A stretch of DNA of 64,000 nucleotides from Scenedesmus sp. ARA3 (taxonomy: Eukaryota; Chlorophyta; Chlorophyceae; Sphaeropleales; Scenedesmaceae), in assembly GCA_004335835.1 (NCBI GenBank), contig RWJK01000969.1, forward strand, positions 1 through 64,000. The letters run 5' to 3'. Every line of letters starts with the position of its first letter. The stretch's first letter is position 1. Below are positions 23,523-35,246 of this stretch, piece by piece. The notes under the pieces were generated by a model. The model saw nothing but the letters and a program-made list of their open reading frames with translations, ran no database searches and was not told the origin of the DNA. Both the position numbers and the translations under genes were made by a program.

Positions 23523-24276
23523 AGGCAGATCGCCATCAGGCTGCCAGCTGCTGGCGCCATTCATGTAGCCGGCTCCTGCGAAGCTGCTACCTGCTGCACC
23601 TGCTGCTGCTGCTGCTGCTCCGGCTGCTGCTGTGTCCTGCAGCATGTCAGGCAGCGGCCCACAGCTTGGTACAGCAGCAGCAGCAGCGGCAGCAGCAGCA
23701 GCAGCAGGCGGCGGATCACCACCGCAGCAGCCGTGTCTGACCACCATCACATGCCTAGCAGGTGGGGGTGACATGCGGCCGCCTGCTGCTGCACTGCAGT
23801 GCAGCGCAGTGCCCTTGCCATACCCTGCCTGCTGCTTGTTGTGTGCTGCAGGGTGGGCTGGCTTGTAGGCATGTGAGTGGCTGTCTGCATGGTGGTGGTG
23901 TGAGGTGACCTTGGCAGCAGCACGTAGTGCCTTCGCCCCAGCACCCCACATGATATTATGCTGCTGGCCCTTGCAGGCACCACCTGCTGCTGCAGGTGCA
24001 GCCGCTGCTGCTGCTGCTGGTTCTGCAGCAGCAGCAGCATTGCTAGCAGGGGCGGTGTCCGCCGCTGCTGCTGTGCTGCTGCCGTCAGCGCTGAGCCTCC
24101 TGCTGCCTGCCAGTGCAGTGAGCCAGCTGGCATGCACACCAGGCCGGGTGACACCAGCGCCGCTGCCACAAGCACCCTGCTGCTGCTGCTGCTGCTGCTG
24201 CTCATGCAGCCCGTTGCCATTGCTGCTGCTGCCATTCACGATCCGCTGCTTGTCGACTGCAGACGCAGCAGCATAC

Positions 24277-24311
<35 letters not shown>

Positions 24312-25448
24312 TGGCAGGGAGCTTGCAGAAGGCAGCGATGCCTGCTGCTGCAGCAGCTTGCTGGACTTGCTAGCCCTGCTGCGCTGCACAACACCTCCTG
24401 CAACCGGCTGCTTCTGCTGCTGGTCCTGCTGCTGCTGCTCCTGCTTGTGCTGCTTCTGCTGTGGAGTCTGCTCTGCATGCCTGCCAGCCCGCTGCTGTTG
24501 CTGCTGCTGCTTCATGCTGCGTTTCTTGCCTGGTTTTGGCACGGCAGCAGGCGGCTTTGCTGCTGCAGCAGCATCCTGCTCTTCAGCCGCTGAGGGGTGC
24601 AGCAGCCGCTGCAGCTTCTCAGCAGGCGACAGCAGCTTGCTGCTGCTGAGCTTGCGCTTGGCAGGCGCTGCTGCTGCTGCTGCTGCTGCTGGTACTGCTG
24701 CAGCCTTGGGAGCTGGCTGCTGTGTGGTGAGGCCCTGGCCTACAGCAGGCAGCGAAGCTGAGACAAGCTGCTGCTGCTGCTGCCCCGCCTGGGGGCGTGG
24801 GGTAGGTGCAGGTTTGACAGCCGCTGCTGTGGTAAGGCCAGCAGGTGCTGCTGCTGCAGCTGGTGGTGCCGCAACAGCGGGCTGCCGCAGCAGGCGCTGC
24901 CGCTGTACAGGTGGCAGCTCCTTCAGTAGTTCCTGCAGGCAGGCAGGCAGGCAGGCAGGCAGGAATCACAGTTAAGAAAGACGTGTGTGGTGCAAGGTGA
25001 TGTGTTTGTATAAAACCCAGCAGCTCAGCCTACACGAGAGGCAGGGTAGCGGGGACACATGCGCTGCAGCACTGTGGTACTGCCATGACGCAATTGGTAC
25101 AATGGTTGAACGGGTCAAACTCCAAGCATGCCTCACTGCACTGTCAGTGCAAGCCGTGCTTTTCATCTGCTGGGTGAGCCTGCTGTGCTGTGCACCGCTC
25201 AACCGGCACCTGCAGGTTATGCGGTTATGCGGCCCATCCCCAAGCATGTCTCGCAGCACATTCTTGTCAGCAGTATGTTATAAGGATGCTTAGCATGGCT
25301 GTTGTGTTGTGCATCCAACAACTCGCACCTGCAGGGCCTCATGCTGGCTGCTGCTGTCAGCAGCAGCCACCTCAGCATCTAGCACAGCCTTCCAGCGCGC
25401 CAGCAGCTGCCGTGCCGCTGCTGCAACCTCGCCGCCCACACTCTTTGC

Positions 25449-25490
<42 letters not shown>

Positions 25491-25964
25491 GTCTTGCTGC
25501 AGCAGCAGCTGCCGCACTGCAGCTCCAGCCTGGCTCAGCAGCAGCAGCTCTGCAGTGACAGGGAAGCTCGCCAGCAGCCGCAGCAGTATGCGCAGCTGCC
25601 GGCTGTCCTGCAAGCGTACAGCTTCCTGCAAGCTGCATGTCAGCTGCTGCAGCTGCTGCAGCAGGCCTGGGCTGTGCTGCTGCTGGCTGCTGTGTATGAT
25701 GGGGATGGTGGCACCAGGCGTGGCTGGGGTGATGTTGGCAGGAGTGGCAGCAGCATCAGCAGCTGCTACTGGGTGGGGTGCTGATGCTGGAGCTAGTGGG
25801 GGCGGGTGTGCTTGCAGGACTGCTGATGCTGTAGCTGGCGGTGTTGCTGCTGGCGTGTGCTCAGCTGAGGAGTGCAGGAGGGTGTGGCTGCAGCTGTGGC
25901 TGCTGCTGTGGATGTGGTCCTGCAGGACACCAGCTGCTGCAGTGCTGGCGGCGAGGTGGGTTAA
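23220..25964 (-). CDS. TFIIS N-terminal-domain protein (partial, 5' end unresolved)
   Basis: Probably a nuclear protein linked to transcription elongation, by its TFIIS N-terminal (LW/TND) helical domain. Two exons joined in phase 0 are clear: 25964-25329 (212 codons) and 24932-23220 (570 residues plus stop). The domain lies near residues 110-185 of the first exon: LQDSRQLRILLRLLASFPVT, AELLLLSQAGAAVRQLL, a poly-Q insertion, then GGEVAAAARQLLARWKAVLD. The second exon is low-complexity with basic nuclear-type patches (PAKRKLSSSKLLSPAEKLQR, KPGKKRSMK) and an acidic tail (EFDFDEEEEEEDAML). No TFIIS zinc ribbon follows, so it resembles PNUTS/IWS1/LEDGF-type proteins rather than TFIIS. Upstream exons are expected between 25965 and 27191; a candidate reads VEDFESLRFRVEAALRAQAH near 26960-26870. 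Confidence 0.65.
24933..24964 (-). repeat. CCTG tetranucleotide run against a splice acceptor
   Basis: On the minus strand a run of about seven CCTG units ends in the CTGCAG acceptor of the last exon of the TFIIS-domain gene. Confidence 0.8.
25449..25489. repeat. CTG microsatellite encoding poly-Q inside the TFIIS N-domain
   Basis: About 13 triplets, read on the minus strand as a poly-Q run between two helices of the TFIIS N-terminal domain. Confidence 0.9.
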
Positions 25965-27191
25965 CTGCTGGTCACCAGTTGTATGCCTGCAGGAAAAGGC
26001 ACACGCCGTACAAACAGGCAGCTTGAGAAGACCGTACGCTGCAGCTGTGCTTAGTGCTCACTGACTGCATGCCAACTGGGCAGCTAGCGGGGGCATAGGC
26101 TTCCTGGAGCCTAAGACGCTGCAACTGTGCATGAAGAGCAAAAGAAAGAATTTACTGCACGGAAACTTGTAGCTTGATCCTGCGTCATCTCAGCAACACC
26201 AAGTTGGTCCGTGTACTTGCTCTGCAAACTCACACCACAGTGTATCTGCACACTGAGGAAGTGCAGCGCAGCAGATGCCTCACCTGTCATTAAGCCAGGT
26301 AGCAACCTTCCCTGCAGCTGCTGTGCACAGTGTGCCAGCTCCATCCATCTGGCTAGGAGTGCTCAAGCAAGGGCCAGAGCTGGAGCATGGTGCTGCTGCT
26401 GGCAGCTCTGCTACTGAATGCTTGCCTGCCGGTGGCATATGCGGCCCTAATGTAACTGTATGTATCTGCTCGTGCGTGTGCCAGGATCCAGCTGAGAGGT
26501 CTAGCAGCGGCCCGAAGCCTGGGGCTTCAACCTGCACTTGCATGCTATGGCTGTGACTCAGCGAAGCATCCACGCCCCTGCCGCACTCGTGAGCATCTGA
26601 TAGTACATTTCAAGCATGTACACCAACAGTGCGAGTCGTAGAGTGCAGTATGGTGCCGATACAGGACGCTGTAGCGGAGCGTGAGTAGCGTATGCGTATC
26701 TGCGAAAAGCACCGACGATCAAGGCACGACACCGTTGATCTACAAAATGCGCAGCGACAATCAACGCTTCAAGCTAGTTGTGCGAACATTCGCTTATTGC
26801 ATCAGAGGGGAGGGAACAGTGGCATCTCTCCGCGGAAACAACAAGCGTATGTAAGTCTTCACCGTAAGTTAAACAATGCAAAGCCTGCAGCACACAAACA
26901 ACACGCGTATGGGCCTGCGCACGCAAGGCTGCCTCCACCCTGAACCTGAGACTTTCAAAATCTTCCACTTGCAGGCTGCAACTTGCAGCAACCCCTGACA
27001 AGCCCAATGGTGTGCACGCTGGCAAGCGTGAGCTGAGGTAGGCAGCAACCTAACCTTACTACACATACACGCAGTCATCAGGCCCAGCAGCAGGTATCAA
27101 GACGTCTTCCGATGCCAATCTATGCACTGCTTCACTGACTGGGCCTCGCTTCCACTGCCAGGCTCTGGTACCAGGCACCCATGCACATGTC
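25965..27191. other. Probable 5' part of the TFIIS-domain gene, exons not resolved
   Basis: Minus-strand pieces that look coding include a segment near 26341-26290 (reading MELAHCAQQLQGRLLPGLM) and one near 26960-26870 (VEDFESLRFRVEAALRAQAH). I could not connect them by phase to the exon starting at 25964, so no gene model is given. The region also holds the 3' end of APC10. Confidence 0.3.
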
Positions 27192-29017
27192 TCAGCGCAT
27201 GGTGCTGTAGCAGTTGAACTCCAAAGAATCAAACAGCCCGGCGTCCCCAAGCCTTGGCGCAGCCACACCAGCAGGGCCATACACCAGCACCTGCCGCATG
27301 TGTGTGTCACGGCCGTTTTGGTGGTTGGCTAGCACAGCAACCTGCGGCACCAGAGTAAAGAAAGAGCAGCATTCACAGCAGGCGATGGAAGTGCAGGGTC
27401 CATGTGACACTGCAAAAGGCCCCAGGCACAGGAGTTGCAAACAGCAGCAGGTGCCAGTAGCGCAGTCAAACAGCATGAGTTCCATTGCAACTGCGTGATC
27501 CCAGCATAGCCTGAAAATCATGCATACTACACTGCTAAAGCACGCCTGCTACTGCTGTCAAAGGTTATGCCTGGCTAAAATTCCCTGCTTTGCACGTACA
27601 TGACTAGTGCTGTGCTTGTAATCCTGCAAGGTCACTGCTGCTGTGACAGGTGAGGCTCACCTGCAAGTGAAACGCCCTGAGGTGCTTGCTGGCCTGCGTT
27701 GCTGCTAGGGGTACCACCACCCAACCTGTAGGCTCGCGTAGCTCGACAATACACACATCCTGCAGGAGGTACATGCAACAGCGGGACACGTCTGCCACAT
27801 CAAAATAGGCACAGCTGGCAACAGCATCCATCTTAGCACTGCGTGTGAAGCGCTACACACGGCACCACCTACATCCTGCATCCTGCTGCCGCGGTCCCTG
27901 CTGTGCAGCAAAAAGGTGTACGAACACACCAACACACAGCATACCAGCCCCTGCTGCTGCCACTTCAAGCAGCTTGCAACAGTCCAGCTGCATCGCCGCT
28001 AGCTCTGCTTGAACACATTAGGCTGCTGGCTCTGCTTGCACACATTAGGCTGCTGGCTCAGCTTGCACACATTATGCGTGTGACAGAATGCAGCAACTGC
28101 ACCTTGAGGTCATGGTGGCAGCTGCCTGCGCGCACAGCCAGCCTGCTTGGTGTGTAGCTCTCATCGGCCTTGAAGTCAAGGTACAGGTGCAGCTCCTGCA
28201 GGGCAGCAGGCGGGCCAAGTTTATGTGTTGACTTTGTGTTGGGAACAGCAAGTGAGTGCAGCACATTTTGGCGTTGGGGATGAGGGCAGCACGGCTGTAA
28301 CACGCACACAGTACCAGATGCTGAGTGTGCAGCATCCTGCATCAAGCAGCAGCAGTCAATGCTGTTCTTCTGGATGGAGTGCTGGCTGCTGCTGGGCAAC
28401 CCTGCAGACATGCCACCGCACTGCATACTTGAGACAGGGCAGTCACGTGTGCGTCATTGCATAGAAACACTGCATCGCTGTGGCAGCACTGTGCAGCAAA
28501 CAACAGTCCTTGCAGGCAACTCGCTGCTGCTAGTCTGCCTGCAAAAAGAGTTGTGTTGCTGACATTGCAGAACATGCTTGCACAGGGGACATGCGTCACC
28601 ACTCCTGCTGCGACTCACAGTAACTTCTACACGCTTTGGGAACTGTATGTTCACAAGGTGAGGCTGTGCCCCGTCAGACCTGCAGGTGCACAGGAAATGT
28701 TGCTGCAGCAGGCTGCGTGCCAGATGCTTTCTGCGCTACTGCAAGGGGTGAGTGATGCAGCTGCTGTCACAGCGCGGAACGTGCATACCCAAGCAGCAGA
28801 GCTAGGCAGCAGGGCATGCATGCATCACCATCCAGCTGGACGCTGCCACAGCACCTGGCGCATGCTAAGGCACTCACTGCCAATAGGTCTCAGTGCTGCC
28901 ATCCCGCAGCAGTTCGACCCCGTTGCCAGGCTTGGCGCTTGTTACAGACCAAGCAGCCAGGGCCCCTATCTCACGCATGCTGCTTGCAGCACCTGCTGCT
29001 CCTGCAAGCCCAGACAT
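27192..29017 (-). CDS. APC10: Anaphase-promoting complex subunit 10 (APC10/DOC1), 180 aa, five exons
   Basis: Subunit of the APC/C ubiquitin ligase that helps bind D-box substrates. Exons: 29017-28878, 28679-28619, 28195-28103, 27759-27661 and 27341-27192 (stop); every junction is in phase (2, 0, 0, 0). The whole protein is one DOC domain. Signature stretches are [67 protein letters not shown] and [20 protein letters not shown]. Length is normal for the family. The start is the ATG at 29017-29015, which leaves a short 13-residue lead before MREIGAL. The C-terminus ends S-T-M-R where well-studied orthologues end in I-R, the tail that contacts APC3-type TPR subunits. Intron 3 carries a 27-bp tandem repeat. 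Confidence 0.97.
28002..28077. repeat. 27-bp tandem repeat, about 2.8 copies, in APC10 intron 3
   Basis: The phrase GCTCTGCTTG(A/C)ACACATTA recurs at 28002, 28029 and, with changes, 28056. Confidence 0.9.
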
Positions 29018-32000
29018 GCTGCTGTGCCACTCTGGGATCAGGTTGTGGCTGCATCAGGCAGCCTCAATGATCAACAAGCGGATCAGTGTGTACAGCCTGC
29101 AGTTGGTCACTGCGAGGTACGGGTGCAGAGCTGAGCGAGAGGCGTGTGGAACAGTAGTGCTGATCCTGCTTGTGCTGCTGGGGCGCGAGGCGTGAGCTTG
29201 AAGTGATGCGCGATGAAATGGATGCTTTGCACATGCCATCAATGTGCGATGCGACGCAAGCGGGTGCTCGGCTGCGTTCGCTCCAGTTCACCGCGAGCAC
29301 CTGTCAGGCAGGGTTTGGGGTTCCTGATTCAAAACTCTCATGGACAGTCAGATCTCCGCCTGGTCGTCAAACGTGCACGTTGTGAGGTTCTCATATCACC
29401 GTCACTTGATCTGTCAGTGCGCACATGGTGCCCTGACTGGCATCCTTGAATGTAAGTTTTACTCCTACAGGACCACCTTGCTCAGGGAAATGCTTGACAT
29501 GCGCCTCAAAGAAGAACAGCCTGTTACCCTGCTGATGTCAATCAGGGGTGTTGAGTGGTCCACCCGAACACATATTGTTCTTCAAGCAAGCAGCTGTCAA
29601 CAATACACCTGAGCAGCCAGTTACAGCCAGGCTGTTGCTGTGCAACCTCGACACGCCACAGGTGTGCAAGTGCACTGTTGATAGCGTCAATGCCAATGAG
29701 TGCGGCCCAAGTCGTGTACCAGGCTGTCAGCCATTTGGCCAAGCCGCTGAACTTTGCGCAATGAAGACGAGGGCAGCACTATATCCATAGACCGGCCCTT
29801 GTGCGCAGCAAAACAGCAACAACCTTACAAGTGCTTGAAGCGCATCATGTGGGCAGAAGGCCTTGGTACAGACTACATGTAGTGTCAAGTGATGCAGTGT
29901 CACGTATCAATCTTGCAGATCTGATTTGCATCCAGCCCCACAGCATAATAATCCTACGAGTAGAACATGGCGACAACCGCTCAATCATCAAACAGCACAG
30001 TCAGAACCAGCACCCAAGCAAACGCTGAACTGTATGTGCACAGCCTGAACAGTCACATTGCTCCAACTTGGGGCAAAGTGCTGTTGAAGCCACACACTGA
30101 AATCGCAGGCATTGCCATTCACTTGGCCAGCGTGCCCCAGACATATGCATGGCAGGATGTCTGCAGACACATGCAGCTGTGGGACATGCACATGACATGT
30201 TTTGAACACATAGTATAGAAAGCACAACCACGTGGACCACAGCATGATAAACCAGGACCACCAGTACGTGCGGCTATGCAACAGACGGTGACTGTCAATG
30301 CTGAGTAGCCTTAGAAGAAATCACAGCCATGGTAAGACCTGAATGACGCACACTTCAAATGCAGACGCAAACACTACATGCAGCCAGCCTGTTGTGCGGG
30401 CCCTGGCCCTGAAGTTTAAACACAGGGCACCATGCAAGCACAAACAGCAGTGACAGCTGTGTATGCCTGGCGCAGCAGAGCACTGCTGGCTTGGCCAAGC
30501 CATGGACGAGCTGAATATCTGTGGACAAGCTGTGAATTCACATTCGAATGTTGTGATACAACACCTGGGACTGTGATGACTGCATGCTCTCAGCGCCACT
30601 GGCAAGCTGAAACGGCATGCCATATGAAAAATGCTAGTGTGTTGAAGCATGTGATGAACCCACCGTGCTGCTCGAATAAGCCACATTCCAAAGCACTCAC
30701 ACAGCCACCTTCGCTGAGGGCAGCAGTCAACCAATAAGCACCTCAGCACACCCACCATGACTTTGTGAGCATGGTGCAACAGCAGCAGCCGCCTGTGGGC
30801 ACTTGCCCACACTGCAGGAGCGCAAGGAATGCACCGACACGGCGTGCGTTATGCAGCAGACAAGCCACAGGCTGGTACCTGTGGGACAAATACATGTGGG
30901 GCGCGCAAGTATCGATACACTGCTGAAGAGCATCACATCAAGATGATCAACTACTGTCTGAGACACTCTGCAGCACTTGAGAACTGCCGGGTGTGCGTTT
31001 GACTGATACATCATGCCAGATCCATGCATAAATATGCACATAGTCTCGAGCACTTCACCAACCCACTTGAAGATAAGGCACCCACAACACTCCCACCCCT
31101 CAGCTGGCAGCTTGCCACGTCAACCAACCTGTGTGCATAATGGTGAGGAACCAGGGGTGATAATAACATCGTTAACGCTTTCAGAGCTTGCAGCACTTTT
31201 GAATTTGTGCTGCTGGCAGCCAACAGCTCACAGCATGCATGCAAGAGTTGCTTCCCGCCTGCATAAAACTGCAATAACTTGCAGTCTACAACAGCAGCCC
31301 CTTCAACACAGCAGACAGCTGCTACAGCCCATACAACATTGACAACCAGCCCCAGCTCAAGTACAAGCACACATGTAATGATGCGGGCATGCACAGAGGA
31401 GCGCAGGCTGCTTGCAACACATTCAACCTGCACTTCACACTTCACACTTCAACCTGCACTTCACACTTCACACTTCAACCTGCACTTCACACTTCAACTG
31501 TGACCCACACATGCGACACACCATTGCATGGACGTCTGAACTAGGAACTGCCAGCACTTTGACACAATATAAACAAGCCAAATTAATCAGCACCCCTAAC
31601 CCAAGCACCAGCGGGCCCGAACATGCACTCACACTGTCTCCAATGTGCTGCACTGGTAGCTGGCGCTGTTACCCCTGCTGGACACCTGTTCACCCAGCAA
31701 GTTCTGTGTGCTGCCCACACCATACCCTTGCAGCCACATATGACAACCAAACACTGAACACCCGGGCTAGCAGGTGCCAGGTGCCGCCCACACTGCTGCC
31801 TGCACAAGGCAGGCAGGGGATAACCGGCGCAGCAGGCACCCACCCTTTGTATGCTTGCACTGTAACATAACGCACGTGCAGATCCACGTCTGACGTTTGG
31901 GTTCAAGTCCAAACAATCAGGCGCCATACATAACTGCCCAGCAAGCAGACACACATGATCCATTTAGGAAGACACACAACTTGGCATGGCAGCTGTGTGC

Positions 32001-32270
32001 TTGTGACTGCCATGCTCAGCAAATGCCGCAGGAACGTGCACATGTGATCCCGAGGGCGATGAAATAACACACTGAATGCTGTGGTCAGGCAATGCTGCGA
32101 TGTCGCATTTCACGTACGACAAGCAGTGCTGCTTGCATGAGTGGGATCACAGGCCGCACCAGCAAATATCAGCAGCTGCAGCAGCGCTCATGAGAACAGC
32201 ACAAGTGCTGCGCTGGCAAACCCAAGCAGCTGTTCCTGCTGCTGCTGCTTCTAAGGTGCTTGGTTCTACC
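29018..32270. other. Long stretch without a supported gene
   Basis: APC10 promoter side on the left and the 3' side of the 212-residue gene on the right. A plus-strand segment at about 29375-29500 has a protein-level relative at 35055-35170 (see findings). A minus-strand open stretch near 31270-31120 reads LLHACCELLAASSTNSKVLQ and could be an exon, but I found no partner. A 26-bp tandem repeat is listed separately. No mobile-element genes were seen. Confidence 0.35.
31425..31496. repeat. 26-bp tandem repeat, about 2.8 copies
   Basis: The unit AACCTGCACTTCACACTTCA plus CACTTC is repeated at 31425 and 31451, with a partial copy at 31477. Confidence 0.95.
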
Positions 32271-32909
32271 TTAAAACCAGCCGCTATACTGCAGCCTCTC
32301 CCTGTGTTCGCGCTGCAGCACCTTAGCACGCAGCAGGTGGTACAGCTCCACCTGCACCAGGTTGTACACCAGGTGCCAGGTGTCCTCATCTATGTTGATG
32401 GCAGAAGCATTGCCCATGAGCTGCTGCATGTCTATCCCCCGGGCTTGAAGCAGCTCTTCTGTCACTGTGTTGAGGTGCCTCGCCAGGCTGAAGTGCAGCA
32501 GGGCCAGCCTGGAAAGAGTGTCAGTGCGCAGGTGGTGAGCTGCAGGCAGCTGGTGCTGCAGGTCCCACAGGGTGGCATCCACCATGCTTGGCTGGCAGAG
32601 CAGCAGCTGCAGCAGGTGGTTGTTCTTCTCGACTGAATCCAGTTGTACGATGCGCTGCTGCGTAGGGGGCTCAGAGGTGTCGAGCCAGACAGCGTGTTCC
32701 AGACTGCAGGATGCGGTGTCCGAAGCCACACCGAAGCTGCTCGTGCCCTGTAATGCACGAAACGTTGTTTGATATTGTTTTAGTGACATTTGTGGCAAGA
32801 CCGATTGCTGTGGCAGCGGCCGCGTGGGAGTCATGTGCGCGGACAGGGCGGGCAATAATGCCAAGAACACTGACCGCACCTCCTGTAGATGCTCCTCTCT
32901 GTCACTCAT
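32271..32909 (-). CDS. Unrecognised single-exon protein, 212 aa
   Basis: An intronless frame from ATG at 32909 to the stop at 32271. It reads MSDREEHLQEVRSVFLALLP at the start and ends QREHRERLQYSGWF. The composition is mostly helical with heptad-like leucines (NHLLQLLLCQPSMVDATLWD, LLHFSLARHLNTVTEELLQA) and it lacks the triplet-repeat low complexity that marks spurious frames in this genome, which is why I accept it. No signal peptide or membrane segment. A small coiled-coil or complex subunit is possible; I cannot name a family. Confidence 0.6.
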   Translation of the reverse strand: MSDREEHLQEVRSVFLALLPALSAHMTPTRPLPQQSVLPQMSLKQYQTTFRALQGTSSFGVASDTASCSLEHAVWLDTSEPPTQQRIVQLDSVEKNNHLLQLLLCQPSMVDATLWDLQHQLPAAHHLRTDTLSRLALLHFSLARHLNTVTEELLQARGIDMQQLMGNASAINIDEDTWHLVYNLVQVELYHLLRAKVLQREHRERLQYSGWF

Positions 32910-33661
32910 TATTTATTATGTGTAGAATAACGGTATTAAGGCCGAAGAATCCCTGGATCTGTAAACATGTCCAGATGACGATCAGCTGGTCAGTGCAAGA
33001 GGTGCACCCAAAGTTATAGACGTGAGGGGTCGATACAAATAAGGCGGATCAAGTACGTTGGCTTCAGTCTTTGAGCTAGAGGCGCAGGGACGAGATTCGT
33101 CAAGCTCGGTATAAAGACGGACATAACGCAGGTCATCATCGACGGTCACCTTTTCAAATCAAGTTGTTGTCTACCTTTACCCTGTTTTCTTGTGATTATG
33201 GAACTAAATAGAACATACCGTGATTTTGAGGCACCTTGGTGGTCTCACAAGCATTCCACAGCAGGTTCACAACCCTCGGGATGACACCCTGCAAACCACG
33301 CCCTCATACAACGATTCTGACGGTACATTCAGCGAATAAAAAGGTGATAGTACTGTTTTTTCAAAACACCGTGGCCACCTGAGCGTCTGCCCAAGCTGCT
33401 GAGCATGTAGACAGCAGTGCTGCAGGTGGCCCACCTGCAGGCCGGGCCTGCCAGGCCGCAGTGCGGCGCAGGACCCTGTACATGCGGCCGCAGCATTTCA
33501 GCCAGCAGCAAAAAAAACAAGTCATTCTTAAGCCATGCTTCATATGTGTATCGTGTGTAACCGCGACACACATGTGTGCTTCAGCAGTACGCATGGCTCG
33601 TCAGTGAGCTACCAGTTGTAGCTACTACTATAGCTGCTGGAAAGCCACAGGCAGCTGCTGC

Positions 33662-33662
<1 letters not shown>

Positions 33663-33726
<64 letters not shown>

Positions 33727-33727
33727 A
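33663..33727. repeat. CTG microsatellite
   Basis: About 21 consecutive CTG triplets, not attached to any gene I could resolve. Confidence 0.95.
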
Positions 33728-34093
33728 CTGCTGTTGCCAGAGCGTAATCCTTGCACTGAACAACCCAGCACAGCCTTCACTGCGGTCAAGGTTGGGCAAT
33801 CTTGGTCAATGCTAAGCAGCTGTCTGTTTGTGCTTCTCGCCCGTGAAACCAAAAATCAACAGCTCTCAGCTTGAAAGAAGATGCAGTGCTGCTGCAACCT
33901 TGTGGCAGACGACTAAAACACCCTTTGTACCATTGGATTAAGTGACCGCCGCCCTGTGTACGAACGTACAGACATTTGCTGTGGACAAAAGGAATTCCTC
34001 CTACCAAAACGTGTACTCCCCGTGCAAAATGCCTTTGATGACTTATAAGTGCCTGGCATGATGCACGGGTGCCTTGTTATAATGACACTAGAG

Positions 34094-34135
34094 GGACTGC
34101 TGAAAAAAGCAGTCCTGGATTCGAGCCAAATCCAG
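34094..34135. repeat. Two abutting perfect hairpins
   Basis: First stem GGACTGCT / AGCAGTCC with a 6-nt loop (34094-34115). Second stem CTGGATT / AATCCAG with a 7-nt loop (34115-34135). They share one base. No tRNA fold or known RNA motif is recognisable around them. Confidence 0.8.
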
Positions 34136-35246
34136 AGCCATATATGAAAATATTCAAAGACCCATGAGCATGGCAGGGTAGCAAGCTTGACACACCTGCT
34201 GCCACCTTGAAGTTGCGGCAAAATTGCCTCAGCATGTACATGCTGCAGATCTCGACTGCACTCCAACATGCATTGCTATGCACAGCATATGGCTGGATTG
34301 AACAGCTCAGATAGCAGTGCGTTCCAGTTAATCATTGTTCCACGCGTGCATGACTCAGTTCCACCAGTAGAAGCGCCAAAGCCCAGCTGACATGTGCCTC
34401 AACCTGGACTCTGTGCGTGAGGCTCATGAGAAAATTTATCCACATCATCAGCTTGAAGCTGGATACTCAGCTGACCAGACGCTGGTGGCCGCATCAGGCT
34501 GCCAACGCGCCCTGAACACCCACATACATTGCTGGCATGCGCTCCAACCATTGGGGAAGCCCAAGAGCAAATGTGCAAGGCTCCACTGCTAGCACACAAC
34601 GTGCAAGTTGTAAAAGGAGAGTTGTTAACATGGAGTTTTCAAAATTGTTTAGTTGTGATGAACGTGCTATCTGCCACGTTACCGTTTTTTTTATTGTTCC
34701 TGCAACAATTGGTGCAGTGTGCGAGCAGACCAAGGCAAGTGGCACAAGAAGATGACTGTAGCAGCAGGGAGGGTGCCACCCTCAGGGTGCCTGTACACTT
34801 GTTCAGGGGTGTACAGCTTGACTGGCGCCAAATAAAGTCGACAAGAAGCGTTAGATAGCGAAACCGATGTTATTACGATCTGCCCTTGGCTAGGGGCCGA
34901 ACCTCAAATGGTAATCGGGGCGGTGCTGTTGTCAATGGTGTCTCACCGCTGTCGCTGCGAGCATGATGCGAGAATGCTGTTCAGGGCCGCAAAAAGTATC
35001 AATCGCATAACGCGGCATGTTTTGTCAAGCTTTTGAGGACCTGAGGTGCCAGCTAGTGATTATTAGGTTTCATGTGACCGGGCACGTGGTGCGCCAGTAC
35101 CCACATGGTTCTCTCACTACGATCCTTCGACTATCTTTCTACTCCTACAATCGGGCCATCTTGCTTATTGGATTGCTTGACGATCAGGCGTGTAGAAAAG
35201 CTGCCTCCGTTCTGCTGTCAGTGTGTAAACAGCCTTGTTGTACAGA

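Larger units (their letters stand above)
32910..35246. other. Divergent-promoter region with an unexplained exon-like frame
   Basis: This lies between the 5' ends of the 212-residue gene (minus) and the bZIP gene (plus), and is visibly more AT-rich than its surroundings. It holds a CTG microsatellite (33663-33727), a minus-strand exon-like frame (33571-33350, reading EAWLKNDLFFLLLAEMLRP), two abutting perfect hairpins (34094-34135) and a plus-strand segment related to one at 29.4 kb. No complete gene could be assembled. Confidence 0.35.

Noticed and set aside
23905..24975. Plus-strand 356-codon open frame opposite the TFIIS-domain gene
   Set aside because: Poly-A/S/C content is the complement of CAG runs in the minus-strand exon, which has a proper acceptor and continues from the TFIIS domain.
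25965..29017. Merging the TFIIS-domain gene and APC10 into one gene
   Set aside because: APC10 has its own start, all five exons and a stop at 27192, and the TFIIS exons lie beyond that stop in the same orientation.
31011..31445. Minus-strand 144-codon frame with a helical-looking segment
   Set aside because: One part could be an exon, but no ATG context, partner exon or family could be found, and it overlaps a tandem repeat; not listed as a gene.
31425..31496. Short tandem repeats considered as a CRISPR-like array
   Set aside because: Units are head-to-tail without variable spacers and the genome is eukaryotic.
33350..33571. Minus-strand frame reading like an amphipathic exon
   Set aside because: Two frames are open, no phase-compatible neighbour was found, and no family is recognised.
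34080..34150. Possible tRNA because of a TTCGAGCC-like stretch in a stem-loop
   Set aside because: No acceptor stem, D-arm or anticodon arm could be folded around it. No convincing tRNA was found anywhere in the window.
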